Assembly: GCA_003598015.1 (NCBI GenBank)
Contig: QZKE01000060.1
Location: 1-41,858, forward strand
DNA from: Actinomycetota bacterium
Lineage (GTDB): Bacteria; Actinomycetota; Geothermincolia; Geothermincolales; RBG-13-55-18
DNA: 41,858 nt
Direction: 5' to 3'
The number at the start of each line of letters is the position of its first letter. Positions within the stretch are counted from its first letter, which is position 1. A program made the position numbers and the translations under genes. Positions 6,788-14,783 of the stretch are shown here, piece after piece. The notes beneath the pieces are model-generated. The model saw only the letters and a list, made by a program, of their open reading frames with translations. It was not told where the DNA came from and did not search any database.

Positions 6788-8506
6788 ATGCTCGATATCC
6801 TGATCAAACGGGGCAAGGTAGTGGACGGCACTGGCGCCCCCGCCAGGGTGGCGGACGTAGCGGTGAAAGGCGGCAGGATAGTGGGGGCGGGCGACTTGCC
6901 CGATGCGGAGGCGGCACGGACCATAGACGCCTCCGGCAAGATCGTCTCACCGGGGTTCATCGACATCCACACCCACAACGACCTCTACGTGATACGGGAT
7001 GATTACGTGGAGCTCTTCGAGCCCTACATCCGGCAGGGCATCACCACCAGCGTGGTCTCCAACTGCGGCTGGTCGGTCGCGCCCTGGCTCCCCGAGAACG
7101 GGGAACTCTTCCACTCCACCCTGCAGACCATGGGCATCTCCAAGGATTTCGAGCCGCAGTGGGAGACGGTGAAGGAGTTCAACCAATGGCTCCTGGGCCG
7201 CGGCCTCCCCATCAATTTCGTGCCGCTGTCGGCGCACGGTCCCCTGCGCGTCGCGGCGATGGGTGACAACGCCCGCTTCAGCACCGACGCCGAGCTCGCG
7301 CGAATGAAGGAGCTGCTGCGCAAGGACATGGAGGACGGCTGCCGCGGATTCTCCACCGGGCTCACCTATTTCCCCGGCATGTACGCCCACACCGACGAGA
7401 TCGTGGAGCTGGCCGGGGTCTCCCAGGAGTACGGCGGGCGTTACGTAACCCATATCCGCAGCCTCACCAACACCTATGCCAGAGCGGTTGAGGAGGCGGT
7501 GGAGATAGCCAGGCGCAGCGGGTCTTCCCTGCAGGTAAGCCACTTCATGGCCGTCCCCGACCTGGGACGCATGGGCGATATATTCTACGAGTTGGTCGGC
7601 GTTCTGGAGAAGGTAAACAAGGTAGTCCCGCTGCCGGGCCTGCCCAACGCGCAGCTGAAGAAGGGTTACGGGGTGGTGGACCAGGCGCTGGCCGAAGGCC
7701 TGGACGTGGGGCTGGACTTCATCCCCTACGTCATGGGTAACACCACCGTCACCCAGCTCTATCCACCCTGGGCGCTCATGGGCGGGACGGAGGCGCTGCT
7801 GCGCCGGCTGGCCGACCCCGCGGAGCGCGCCAGGATACGCCACGACGTGGAGACGGTCAAGGACAAGTGGCCGCAGTGGGAGCCCGGCTCCTGGGCCACC
7901 AACTACCTCAAGTGCCTCAGCTACAAGATGCTCTCCATCCTCTCCATCGGGAGCGAGAAGAACAGCTACATGGAGGGTAAGCGGGTGGTGGACCTGGCCA
8001 GGGAGGCGGGCAAGGACAACTTCGACTTCCTCGCCGATCTGGCCATCGAGGAGGAGGGAGCGGTGGTCTTTATCATGGGCATACCGCCCAAGGCGTGGTC
8101 GGAGAAGGTCTTCCTGCACGGGCAGGACCATCCCCAGCTCTCGGTGGGCGCGGACGTGCTCTTCCCCGAGAGGGGCGCGGCCCCCCAGACCGCCTACGGG
8201 ACCTTTCCCCGCATCTTCGATCACTACGTGAAGGAGCTCGGCTTCTTCACCCTGGAGAACGCCGTGCACCGCTGCACGGCCATGGCGGCCTCGCGCTACG
8301 GGCTGGCGGACCGCGGGGTCTTGCGTGAGGGGGCGATGGCGGACATCACCGTGTTCGATTTCGAGAGCATCCGTGACAACTCGACCTACGAGAACGCGCA
8401 GCAGAATCCCAGCGGTATTGAATACGTCCTGGTCAACGGGAAGGTTGTATTGGAGAAAGGCACCTACCACTCCGGGGCCCTGGCCGGAGAGGTGCTGTCA
8501 CGCTGA
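6788..8506 (+). CDS. N-acyl-D-amino-acid deacylase-type amidohydrolase
   Basis: 572 residues from the ATG at 6788, which follows AGGAGGG with a 10-nt gap. An earlier in-frame ATG at 6737 lacks a site. The protein opens LDILIKRGKVVDGTG, the small beta domain of the amidohydrolase superfamily, then GFIDIHTHND with the metal-binding H61 and H63. SNCGWS (Cys93) matches the metal-ligand cysteine of D-aminoacylases. FSTGLTYFPG, THIRS and QVSHF are family signatures. Members hydrolyse N-acyl-D-amino acids or related amides; some are dihydroorotase- or hydantoinase-like, so the substrate stays open. No signal peptide, so cytoplasmic. It converges on the C_GCxxG_C_C gene with a palindromic element exactly in the 43-bp gap. 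Confidence 0.85.
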   Translation: MLDILIKRGKVVDGTGAPARVADVAVKGGRIVGAGDLPDAEAARTIDASGKIVSPGFIDIHTHNDLYVIRDDYVELFEPYIRQGITTSVVSNCGWSVAPWLPENGELFHSTLQTMGISKDFEPQWETVKEFNQWLLGRGLPINFVPLSAHGPLRVAAMGDNARFSTDAELARMKELLRKDMEDGCRGFSTGLTYFPGMYAHTDEIVELAGVSQEYGGRYVTHIRSLTNTYARAVEEAVEIARRSGSSLQVSHFMAVPDLGRMGDIFYELVGVLEKVNKVVPLPGLPNAQLKKGYGVVDQALAEGLDVGLDFIPYVMGNTTVTQLYPPWALMGGTEALLRRLADPAERARIRHDVETVKDKWPQWEPGSWATNYLKCLSYKMLSILSIGSEKNSYMEGKRVVDLAREAGKDNFDFLADLAIEEEGAVVFIMGIPPKAWSEKVFLHGQDHPQLSVGADVLFPERGAAPQTAYGTFPRIFDHYVKELGFFTLENAVHRCTAMAASRYGLADRGVLREGAMADITVFDFESIRDNSTYENAQQNPSGIEYVLVNGKVVLEKGTYHSGALAGEVLSR

Positions 8507-8511
8507 CGGGT

Positions 8512-8547
8512 CAGGCACACTTGGGGTCAAGCCTGGAACGTGCCCGG
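8512..8547. repeat. GGGGTC-type palindromic element between convergent genes
   Basis: CAGGCACACTTGGGGTC continues into AAGCCTGGAACGTGCCCGG. It is the reverse complement, with few changes, of the element repeated at 15889-15988. It fills the gap between the amidohydrolase stop and the C_GCxxG_C_C stop. Confidence 0.7.
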
Positions 8548-8549
8548 CG

Positions 8550-9044
8550 TCAGGGCGCCGCCTCCAGGATCATGCGGCCGGCTATACGCACCGCCTTGCC
8601 CGCCGGTATGCGGCACTGCTTCGCGGCGCCGGCAGCGACGAACTCCTCCATCTGCACGGGGTCGGTGAGGTCGTAGCTGCGCCCGAAGAGCCGCTGCTGC
8701 ACCCCGGCGCACATGCAGCTCCCGAACTCCTCCTCGAACTGGCGGCAGAAGGCGTGCGCCGCACGCAAGGTGCGCAGGAAGGCTTCATAGTCCTCCGGCT
8801 TTTCCCGCCCCAAGGCCAGCCCCAGGGCCATGATCGGCCCGATGACCGCGCCGCAGGTCTCGCCGCGCAGGGCGACACCGGGCATGGCGGTGGCGGCCTT
8901 CAGGACCTCGGCGTTCCCCAGCCCGAACTCCTCCTGCAGCGCCCTCAGAGTCCCCTGGGCGCAGCTGCCATATGCTTCCAGGTAGTCTCCTGCCTGGCGC
9001 TCCAGCCGGTCCAGCCGCTCCTCCGGGGATGGCTCCTCCGCCAC
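8550..9044 (-). CDS. C_GCxxG_C_C family protein
   Basis: 164 residues from a GTG at 9044 preceded by GGAGG. It matches the redox-linked C_GCxxG_C_C family: SCAQ (Cys28) opens a helix, then GETCGAVIGPIMALGLALG (Cys64), followed by further cysteines at about 100, 110, 112 and 144. Some family members are annotated as possible redox or split-soret cytochrome-like proteins, but the biochemistry is not established. It starts 3 bp after the stop of the ATC-hydrolase-like gene, so the two form an operon, probably translationally coupled. Both are rich in cysteine and acidic helices. Confidence 0.75.
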   Translation of the reverse strand: MAEEPSPEERLDRLERQAGDYLEAYGSCAQGTLRALQEEFGLGNAEVLKAATAMPGVALRGETCGAVIGPIMALGLALGREKPEDYEAFLRTLRAAHAFCRQFEEEFGSCMCAGVQQRLFGRSYDLTDPVQMEEFVAAGAAKQCRIPAGKAVRIAGRMILEAAP

Positions 9045-9047
9045 GGC

Positions 9048-9566
9048 TCAATCCTCCAGCTCGACGCGGAAGCGGCATACGGAGTCCCCCTTGGTGAGCA
9101 GCTTCGAGAAACCCTCGGTCTTGAACCTGGGATTGAGTTCCTCCAGCATCCCCACCAGGGAAGCCCCCAGCATCACCTCGCACAGGTCCGGCTCCCGCGA
9201 CCAGATGCGGGCCACCGGGCAGGTCTGTAATTCCTTCTCGAAAGCCTGGGGAGTGTTCTCCACGTAGCTATCCCAGAAATTGGCAAACGTATCGTCGATC
9301 TTGTCCTGCAGGCGGGGCAGCCCCAGGCAGTCGTCGAAGTCCTCCGGCTTGCTGCCCGAGAGCGCCATCCACATCTCGGCACCCTTCTTGCCGCCGCGAT
9401 AGTACTCTTCCTTGAGGCGTTCCACGAAGGCCTCGCCCCCGACTTCTTTCCCGATGCGGTAAAGGGTTACCACCTGGCGGGCCAGGGCCTCCGTCCAGTT
9501 GCGGTAGCGCTTGCCCATCTCCTCCTCGCTGACGGGGTACTTCTCGTATGCCGGCACATCCGCCAT
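9048..9566 (-). CDS. ATC-hydrolase-like family protein
   Basis: 172 residues from the ATG at 9566, which follows GGAGGAGGTG. A TTG at 9584 is in frame but lies before that site. The C-terminal half resembles the L-2-amino-thiazoline-4-carboxylic acid hydrolase family (ATC_hydrolase): TCPVARIW, a second Cys ten residues later (DLCEVML), ELNPRF, and the closing pattern TKGDSVCRFRVEL. Most members of this broad family have unknown substrates and probably do not act on that thiazoline. It is first in an operon with the C_GCxxG_C_C gene. No signal peptide or membrane segment is seen. Confidence 0.55.
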   Translation of the reverse strand: MADVPAYEKYPVSEEEMGKRYRNWTEALARQVVTLYRIGKEVGGEAFVERLKEEYYRGGKKGAEMWMALSGSKPEDFDDCLGLPRLQDKIDDTFANFWDSYVENTPQAFEKELQTCPVARIWSREPDLCEVMLGASLVGMLEELNPRFKTEGFSKLLTKGDSVCRFRVELED

Positions 9567-9657
9567 CTTCAACACCTCCTCCAATCACCATGGCGCTAAG
9601 AAGACAAGAGTAAGTATGGTCTTGGACCGTGGGATCGCTTACGTTGTCGAGGGGTGG

Positions 9658-9855
9658 CTATCTTTGTTTGCCGTTCTTTTTGCCGTGCCCCCTCCACTTA
9701 TCCTTTTCCCCTTTTTTCCAGTCGGAGATGAGTCCCTCCAGCCTGGGATCCTTTTTCCGCCCGAACCTGTCGGGCCTGTCGGGCCTGTCGGGCCTGTTCG
9801 GTCTGTCGGATTCGCCTGGTCCACTGCCTGGCCGCGCGGGGTCGTTGTTATGCAA
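9658..9855 (-). CDS. Possible small basic repeat protein
   Basis: A 65-residue frame opens with TTG at 9855, six bases after an AAGGA. Its middle is an Arg-Pro-Asp tripeptide repeat (RPNRPDRPDRPDR) encoded by the 9-bp tandem repeat, followed by a charged tail rich in Lys and Gly (WKKGEKDKWRGHGKK). The composition is that of a disordered, nucleic-acid-binding-like tail. A second frame over the same DNA reads GPTGPTGPTG, so the repeat is open in several frames and the gene may not be real. Confidence 0.3.
   Translation of the reverse strand: MHNNDPARPGSGPGESDRPNRPDRPDRPDRFGRKKDPRLEGLISDWKKGEKDKWRGHGKKNGKQR
9766..9810. repeat. 9-bp tandem repeat
   Basis: The unit CCTGTCGGG occurs three times perfectly (9766-9792) and twice imperfectly (9793-9810). 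Confidence 0.8.
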
Positions 9856-9898
9856 CGTTCTTCCTTCCGCTGTTATTATGCTCTCACCGGTGAAGTCC

Positions 9899-10336
9899 TC
9901 ATGACTCGCCGTCCATTACGTCGTTGATGGTCACCTCGAAGCGCAGGGTGGTCCCCGCCAGGGGATGGTTCATGTCTATCTCCACCTTGTCGTCGTCCAT
10001 GGAAGTGATGAGGAAGTTGATGACGTGACCGGCCTCCGTACGTCCCACGTAGGACATGCCGACCTCGAGGGTGGATCCCGCAGCGAAACGCTCCCTCGGG
10101 ACCTGCTGCACGAGTTCCGGGTCCCGCAGGCCGTAGGCGTCCTCCGGCTTCACCACGACCTCCTTGCTCTCCCCCGGCTGCATGCCCTCGAGTTCGCGCT
10201 CCAGGCCCGGGATGATGCTCCCCTCGCCGTAGACGAAACTCAAAGGCTCGTCCTCGGGGCTGCTCTCGATAAGCTCGCCGCCCTCTTCATACAGTCGATA
10301 GTCGAAAGCCACGGTCTTATTCGGACCTACCTTCAT
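9899..10336 (-). CDS. FKBP-type peptidyl-prolyl isomerase, SlyD-like
   Basis: 145 residues, ATG at 10336 after AAGGGGGAGAG. The fold is the SlyD/FKBP type with an inserted chaperone flap. The FKBP half-site comes first (DYRLYEEGGELIESS, FVYGEGSIIPGLERELEGM), then the insert (DAYGLRDPELV), then the closing DMNHPLAGTTLRFEVTI, the signature of this subfamily. It catalyses cis-trans isomerisation of prolyl bonds and assists folding. No signal peptide, so cytoplasmic. The His- and Cys-rich metal-binding tail of Escherichia coli SlyD is absent, so a role in nickel delivery is not supported. A minus-strand terminator lies in its leader region at 10371-10402. Confidence 0.88.
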   Translation of the reverse strand: MKVGPNKTVAFDYRLYEEGGELIESSPEDEPLSFVYGEGSIIPGLERELEGMQPGESKEVVVKPEDAYGLRDPELVQQVPRERFAAGSTLEVGMSYVGRTEAGHVINFLITSMDDDKVEIDMNHPLAGTTLRFEVTINDVMDGES

Positions 10337-10370
10337 CTCTCTCCCCCTTCCGGTGGACTCCCTCGCCTTG

Positions 10371-10402
10371 CAAACAAAAAACCCAGGCTTTGAAGGCTTG
10401 GG
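10371..10402 (-). terminator. Intrinsic terminator upstream of the FKBP gene
   Basis: On the minus strand CCCAAGCCT-TCA-AAGCCTGGG forms a 9-bp stem with two G-T wobbles, followed by TTTTTTG. It sits about 35 bp before the FKBP start and more than 230 bp after the trehalose gene's stop, so it could end that long transcript or attenuate the FKBP leader. Confidence 0.7.
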
Positions 10403-10471
10403 CCGCGCGACGACAGCTTCAATACAAACCTAAGACGCTATATACACACTATAACATATGGTTCTTCTCCG
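10403..10471 (-). promoter_or_regulatory. Possible promoter ahead of the terminator
   Basis: The minus strand contains CTGACG, 16 nt, then TATAGT near 10455. A transcript from here would pass through the hairpin at 10371-10402 before the FKBP gene. The -35 match is weak (4/6). Confidence 0.25.
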
Positions 10472-10615
10472 TCAGGCATAGGGGTCGGCCCTGGACTTAT
10501 GCCTGAGCCATATGACCAGCATATATGAATGGGGATTTGAGTAACGCCACACTTCTTTCCTCCTGCTCCTCCTGGCTGTTTCAGGCATAAGTCCAGGGCC
10601 GACCCCTATGCCTGA
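10472..10615. repeat. 35-bp perfect inverted repeat pair
   Basis: The arms 10472-10506 and 10581-10615 are exact reverse complements over 35 bp, with a 74-bp spacer. Each arm is itself a GGGGTC-type element: TCAGGCATA and TATGCCTGA flank GGGGTCGGCCCTGGACT. The pair follows the stop codon of the trehalose fusion gene, so its transcript could fold into one long hairpin. Confidence 0.85.
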
Positions 10616-10635
10616 AGGTTTGCCGGGGTACGCGC

Positions 10636-13600
10636 CTACAGGACGACCTCCGCCGTCTCGCCCTCCCGCAGCTCGACCATCTCTCCGCCGACCTCGATCT
10701 TTATCGTCCCCGCGCCCCCGGAGAGGGCGCGTACGAAGAACCTGTCCGTGGATATGTCCAGGTCCAGCCATTGCCCGCGATAACGGATGAGCATGTTCAA
10801 CCCATCCAGCTCCTCCGGGAATGCGGGGTTGAAGCGCAGGACGTCGCCACGGCATTCCAGGCCGGTGTAGCCGCGCCCGACCATATCCACGCAGCCGGCC
10901 ATGGCGCCCAGGTGTATGCCTTCCGGCGTGGTGCCCCCCTGCACGTCCGCGAAGTCGGTGAGCAGGGCGACGTTGAACAGTTCCCAGGAGTGGCCGCGAT
11001 CCCGGCGGGTGGCGACCCAGGAGTGGATGATCCAGCTCAAGGACGAACCGTTGGAGGTGCGCGACAGGTAGTAATCGATGGTCCTGGGGATGATCCCGGG
11101 ATCGAAATCGTAGCCGAGCTGTGCGATGAGCGAGCCCAGCTCCTCGGCGGAGAAGAGGTAGAAGAGCATGAGCACGTCCGCCTGCTTGGATACCTTGTAA
11201 CGGTTGGGCGTATCCCCTTGCGACTCCAGGATGCGGTCCAGCCGCTGTATATTACCGTATCTCCTGCGGTATCCCTCCCAGTCGAACTCCTGCAGGCCTT
11301 CGTATCCCTCGAACTGGCTGATGACGCCGTCAGCGTGGAACACCACACGCATCTTGCAGCTTATCTCCCTCCACCTCGCTATCTCCACCTCCTCTATATC
11401 CAGTTTCTCGGATAGCTCGCGCAGGTATTCGCGGGGGAGGATCTCGTAGAGGTCGAGCGCCCGGTTCATGACGAAGACCACCATGATATTGGTGTAGGAG
11501 TTGTTGTTCAGACCCGGGCTCTCGGCGCCGGGGTAGGCGTCGTGGTATTCGTCGGGGCCCATGACCCCCTTGATCTCGTACCTGTCCAGCTCCGCATCGT
11601 ATTCCGCCAGGGAAGCCCAGAAGCGGGCTATCTCCAGGATGATCTCGGCGCCGTACCAGGACAGGAACTCCAGGTCCCCGGTGACCTGGTAGTACTGCCA
11701 TACGTTGTAGACGATGGCTGCGTTGATGTGGCGCTGCAGGTGGGAGTTGTCGGGCAGCCAGTTCCCGGAAACGGGATTGAGATGTACCTGCTGGGTCTCC
11801 TCCCTGCCGTCGCTTCCGCTCTGCCAGGGGAACATGGCTCCCCGGTAGCCGAGCCTCCTGGCCGCCTTCCTCGCCTCCCCCAAGCGGCGGTAGCGGTACA
11901 TGAGCAGGCTGCGCGTGATCTGGGGGGTACGGTAGTTGAGGAAGGGGAAGATGATGAGCTCGTCCCAGAAGATATGCCCGCGGTAGGCCTCGCCGTGCCA
12001 TCCCCGCGACGGCATACCCACGTCGATGTCCATGGAATGCATGCAGGCCGTCTGCAGCAGGTGGAACCTGTACAGGCGCAGTATCCTCTGCACGTAATGC
12101 TGTTCCTGCTTTCTGTACATGCGCAGAACCACCTCGAACCTGCGCCAGAGATGACTCCAGGCCAGGGCATGGACCTCGTGCAGCCCCCGGAACCTGTCGG
12201 CCTCCGCGGCCGCCTTCCCGGCCTCCAGCGCGCACTCGGAGACAGCGCTGTCCCGGGAGGTGTACAGCGCCACCGCTTTCTCTATCACCACGTGCGAGCC
12301 CTGCGTGACCTCGATCAGGAGGCGCTGCGAGATGAAGCCCGGTTCCTCCACCGTGCTCCGCCGCACGGCCAGCGGCTCATCCCCGCTGAACACCTCGGTC
12401 CTGGCGGCCATGGCGATATTGATCCTGGACTGATTGGTGCGCACCTTGAGGAGGACGGTGTCCCCGCCTACGCGCCTCGTCTCCACCGGCTCCAGGTGCC
12501 TGGCGTTGAGGTTGCGGTAGCGCTGGACACCGCTGTTGACCACCCTGCCGTCCAGGGATGAACTTATCTCCAGCTCCCCCGACCAGTTCAGCGGGATCAC
12601 GACGACCTCCATGGCCGCCATGTGCATGTCGGCCATGCTCACCATGCGGCGGCTGAGCATCCGGGTCTCCCGTCCCGCCGCGTCGCGCCAGTGCACGCGG
12701 CGGTGCAGCACCCCCGCCTTCATGTGCAGCTCCTGGGTGTAGGAGAGGATCTCCACCTGCGCCGGATCGAACCAGTCCTCCCCCGGGATGCGCAGATCGA
12801 GACAGAGCCAGTTGGGTATATTTACCAGGTCCTCGTTCTCTATCACCTTGCCCGCGATCTCCGTCTCCAGGCGGTTGTAACCCCCGGCCAGGTAGGTGCC
12901 GGGGTAATGGACGCCGTCCGCCCGTGACTCCGCGGTCGCACCCCGGGTGGCGAAATACCCGTTCCCAAGCGTACACAGCGCCTCCCTGAGGCCCTCCTCC
13001 TCCGCATCGTAGCCGTCGTGCACCAGCCACCAGGTGTTCTCCTCCTCCAACACGGCGGTGAGCCAGGCGATAAAACCCCTTACCTCTTCGGTACTCTCCA
13101 GCCTGTACTGTGCCCTGGTGCTGCGCGAGCCGTCCCCCACCACCACCGTGATGCCGCGGGCCCTCAGGCTTTCGAAGGCGTCCTCGTCGGTGATATCATC
13201 GCCGATGTAGAAGGGGATGTATCCCGGCTCCGCGAGGTCCAGGGCGTCCATGAACCACTCTATTGCCCGGCCCTTGTTCCAGTCGATGTCGGGCTGCAAC
13301 TCGTAGACCTTTTTCCCCTCCGTCCTGCGAAACCGCGGGAAACGCCGGCGCGCGCCGTCCACGACCTCCTCCACCGCCCCCACCTCTTTGTCGCTCACGT
13401 TACGGTAATGGATGGCGATGGTGAACCTCTTGCGCTCGACCTGGGCGCCGGGGATGCCGGCCAGATGCTCCTCGAGATATGCCTGCGCCGCGTCGAGGTC
13501 ATCCAGGAATCCCGCGGCTTCCTCGTTATCCCTGGCGAAGCCGTTGGGGCCGCCCATCTCGAAACCGTGACTCCCCGCATAGTAGATATCCCCGATATCA

Positions 13601-14601
13601 ACCAGTGCCCTCACGTCTTCCAGGCCTCTTCCGCTCACCAGGGCCACCGTACACTGGGCGGCCAGCTCCAGGAGGGTCTCGCGCATCTCCCGCGAGAGGA
13701 GCGCATCCTCGGGACGGGACACTATGGGGGTAAGCGTGCCGTCGTAGTCGAGGAAAACCGCCACCCGTCTCTCTCCTACCCTGCCCTCTATCTCGTCGAA
13801 GCTGTCGAGGGCATTTCTGAGCTCCGCTATCCGCACCTCCATATCTATCTCGACCAGGTCCTCCACCACCACGTCCACTCCCGCCTCCCGCAGGGCCGCC
13901 TCCTGGTCCTGCCGGTTTACCCCGATGACCAGCCCGAAACGGCCCGCGCGGGCCGCCTCTACCCCGGAGATGGCGTCTTCGAGCACGACGCATCTCCCGG
14001 GCTCCACCCCCAGGCGCCTGGCTGCTTCGACGAACATGTCGGGATCCGGTTTGCCCTTGAGGTCCAGGCTCTCGATGTCTATGCCGTCCACCTGCGCATC
14101 GAAGAGGCCCGCGATGCCCGCGGCGTGCAGCACCTCCGTGCAGTTCTTGCTGGATGAGGCGACCGCGATGCGATAACCACGGTAGTGGAGGTTGCGGATG
14201 AGTTCCACCGACGATTCGTAGACCTCAACTCCCTGGCTCTTCATCTTGCTCAGGAACAACTGATCCTTACGGTTGCCCAGCCCGCATATGGTCTCCGTTC
14301 CCGGGGAATCGTCGGGAGTACCGTAGGGGATATCGATGCCCCGGGCGTCGAGGAAGCTCTTCACCCCCATGTAGCGGGGCTTGCCGTCGACGTACATGCG
14401 GTAGTCGTCCTCGATGCTGAAGGGTTCGAACGCGCCCCCCGCGGCTGTTTTCTGCAGGTAGAGATCGAACATCTCCTTCCACGCCGCCGCGTGCAGTTTC
14501 GCCGTGCGCGTGACCACGCCGTCCAAGTCGAAGATGAGGCCGTCGTAGCTGGAACGGGAAAGACTGACGGCGCAGGTTTTACCCGTTTCTTTCATCATCA
14601 T
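10636..14601 (-). CDS. otsB1: OtsB1-type fusion: beta-PGM, trehalose-phosphatase, GH65 phosphorylase
   Basis: A 1321-residue, three-enzyme chain. Residues 18-255 are a HAD beta-phosphoglucomutase-like domain (FDLDGVV, Asp25 and Asp27; KPDPDMF; VLEDAISGVEAA). Residues 278-515 are trehalose-6-phosphate phosphatase (FLDYDGTLTPIV, Asp285 and Asp287; VSGR; GDDITDEDAF). Residues 525-1321 are a GH65 trehalose/kojibiose-phosphorylase-type domain, with GHIFWDEL near 875 and the catalytic acid Glu1018 in GVMGPDEYHD. The order and length match mycobacterial OtsB1. In principle one chain could dephosphorylate trehalose-6-phosphate, phosphorolyse trehalose to beta-glucose-1-phosphate and convert that to glucose-6-phosphate. 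Phosphatase activity of the mycobacterial homologue has been questioned. Cytoplasmic. Three ATGs open the frame and no strong binding site is visible. Confidence 0.88.
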   Translation of the reverse strand: MMMKETGKTCAVSLSRSSYDGLIFDLDGVVTRTAKLHAAAWKEMFDLYLQKTAAGGAFEPFSIEDDYRMYVDGKPRYMGVKSFLDARGIDIPYGTPDDSPGTETICGLGNRKDQLFLSKMKSQGVEVYESSVELIRNLHYRGYRIAVASSSKNCTEVLHAAGIAGLFDAQVDGIDIESLDLKGKPDPDMFVEAARRLGVEPGRCVVLEDAISGVEAARAGRFGLVIGVNRQDQEAALREAGVDVVVEDLVEIDMEVRIAELRNALDSFDEIEGRVGERRVAVFLDYDGTLTPIVSRPEDALLSREMRETLLELAAQCTVALVSGRGLEDVRALVDIGDIYYAGSHGFEMGGPNGFARDNEEAAGFLDDLDAAQAYLEEHLAGIPGAQVERKRFTIAIHYRNVSDKEVGAVEEVVDGARRRFPRFRRTEGKKVYELQPDIDWNKGRAIEWFMDALDLAEPGYIPFYIGDDITDEDAFESLRARGITVVVGDGSRSTRAQYRLESTEEVRGFIAWLTAVLEEENTWWLVHDGYDAEEEGLREALCTLGNGYFATRGATAESRADGVHYPGTYLAGGYNRLETEIAGKVIENEDLVNIPNWLCLDLRIPGEDWFDPAQVEILSYTQELHMKAGVLHRRVHWRDAAGRETRMLSRRMVSMADMHMAAMEVVVIPLNWSGELEISSSLDGRVVNSGVQRYRNLNARHLEPVETRRVGGDTVLLKVRTNQSRINIAMAARTEVFSGDEPLAVRRSTVEEPGFISQRLLIEVTQGSHVVIEKAVALYTSRDSAVSECALEAGKAAAEADRFRGLHEVHALAWSHLWRRFEVVLRMYRKQEQHYVQRILRLYRFHLLQTACMHSMDIDVGMPSRGWHGEAYRGHIFWDELIIFPFLNYRTPQITRSLLMYRYRRLGEARKAARRLGYRGAMFPWQSGSDGREETQQVHLNPVSGNWLPDNSHLQRHINAAIVYNVWQYYQVTGDLEFLSWYGAEIILEIARFWASLAEYDAELDRYEIKGVMGPDEYHDAYPGAESPGLNNNSYTNIMVVFVMNRALDLYEILPREYLRELSEKLDIEEVEIARWREISCKMRVVFHADGVISQFEGYEGLQEFDWEGYRRRYGNIQRLDRILESQGDTPNRYKVSKQADVLMLFYLFSAEELGSLIAQLGYDFDPGIIPRTIDYYLSRTSNGSSLSWIIHSWVATRRDRGHSWELFNVALLTDFADVQGGTTPEGIHLGAMAGCVDMVGRGYTGLECRGDVLRFNPAFPEELDGLNMLIRYRGQWLDLDISTDRFFVRALSGGAGTIKIEVGGEMVELREGETAEVVL

Positions 14602-14783
14602 TCCAGATTACCAGAAAGTATCGCCGCAAGACTCTTACTCTGCTTTCGCCGGGAATGCAGGCAAGCCCTTCATGCCGTGCAGCGACGCGGCGCGACCCAT
14701 GGGTTCACGTGCGGGCTCCTCCGGTGCGTATTCGCCGGGCTTACGGGAGCGAAAAAAGGATGATTCGCCCGCCCCGCGGGGCC

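Larger units (their letters stand above)
9585..9898. other. Intergenic region with a 9-bp tandem repeat
   Basis: This lies between the FKBP gene's end and the ATC-hydrolase-like gene's start, both on the minus strand. It includes the tandem repeat at 9766-9810 and a possible small minus-strand gene (9658-9855), each listed separately. No clear intrinsic terminator is seen. Confidence 0.45.

Noticed and set aside
4813-6978. Minus-strand open frame of 721 codons opposite the lipoprotein hydrolase
   Set aside because: It spans two plus-strand genes and their intergenic repeats, lacks motifs, and has His/Val/Gly-rich shadow composition.
9639-9824. Collagen-like GPTGPTG protein
   Set aside because: Another frame of the 9-bp tandem repeat, with no ribosome binding site; less plausible than the frame at 9658-9855.
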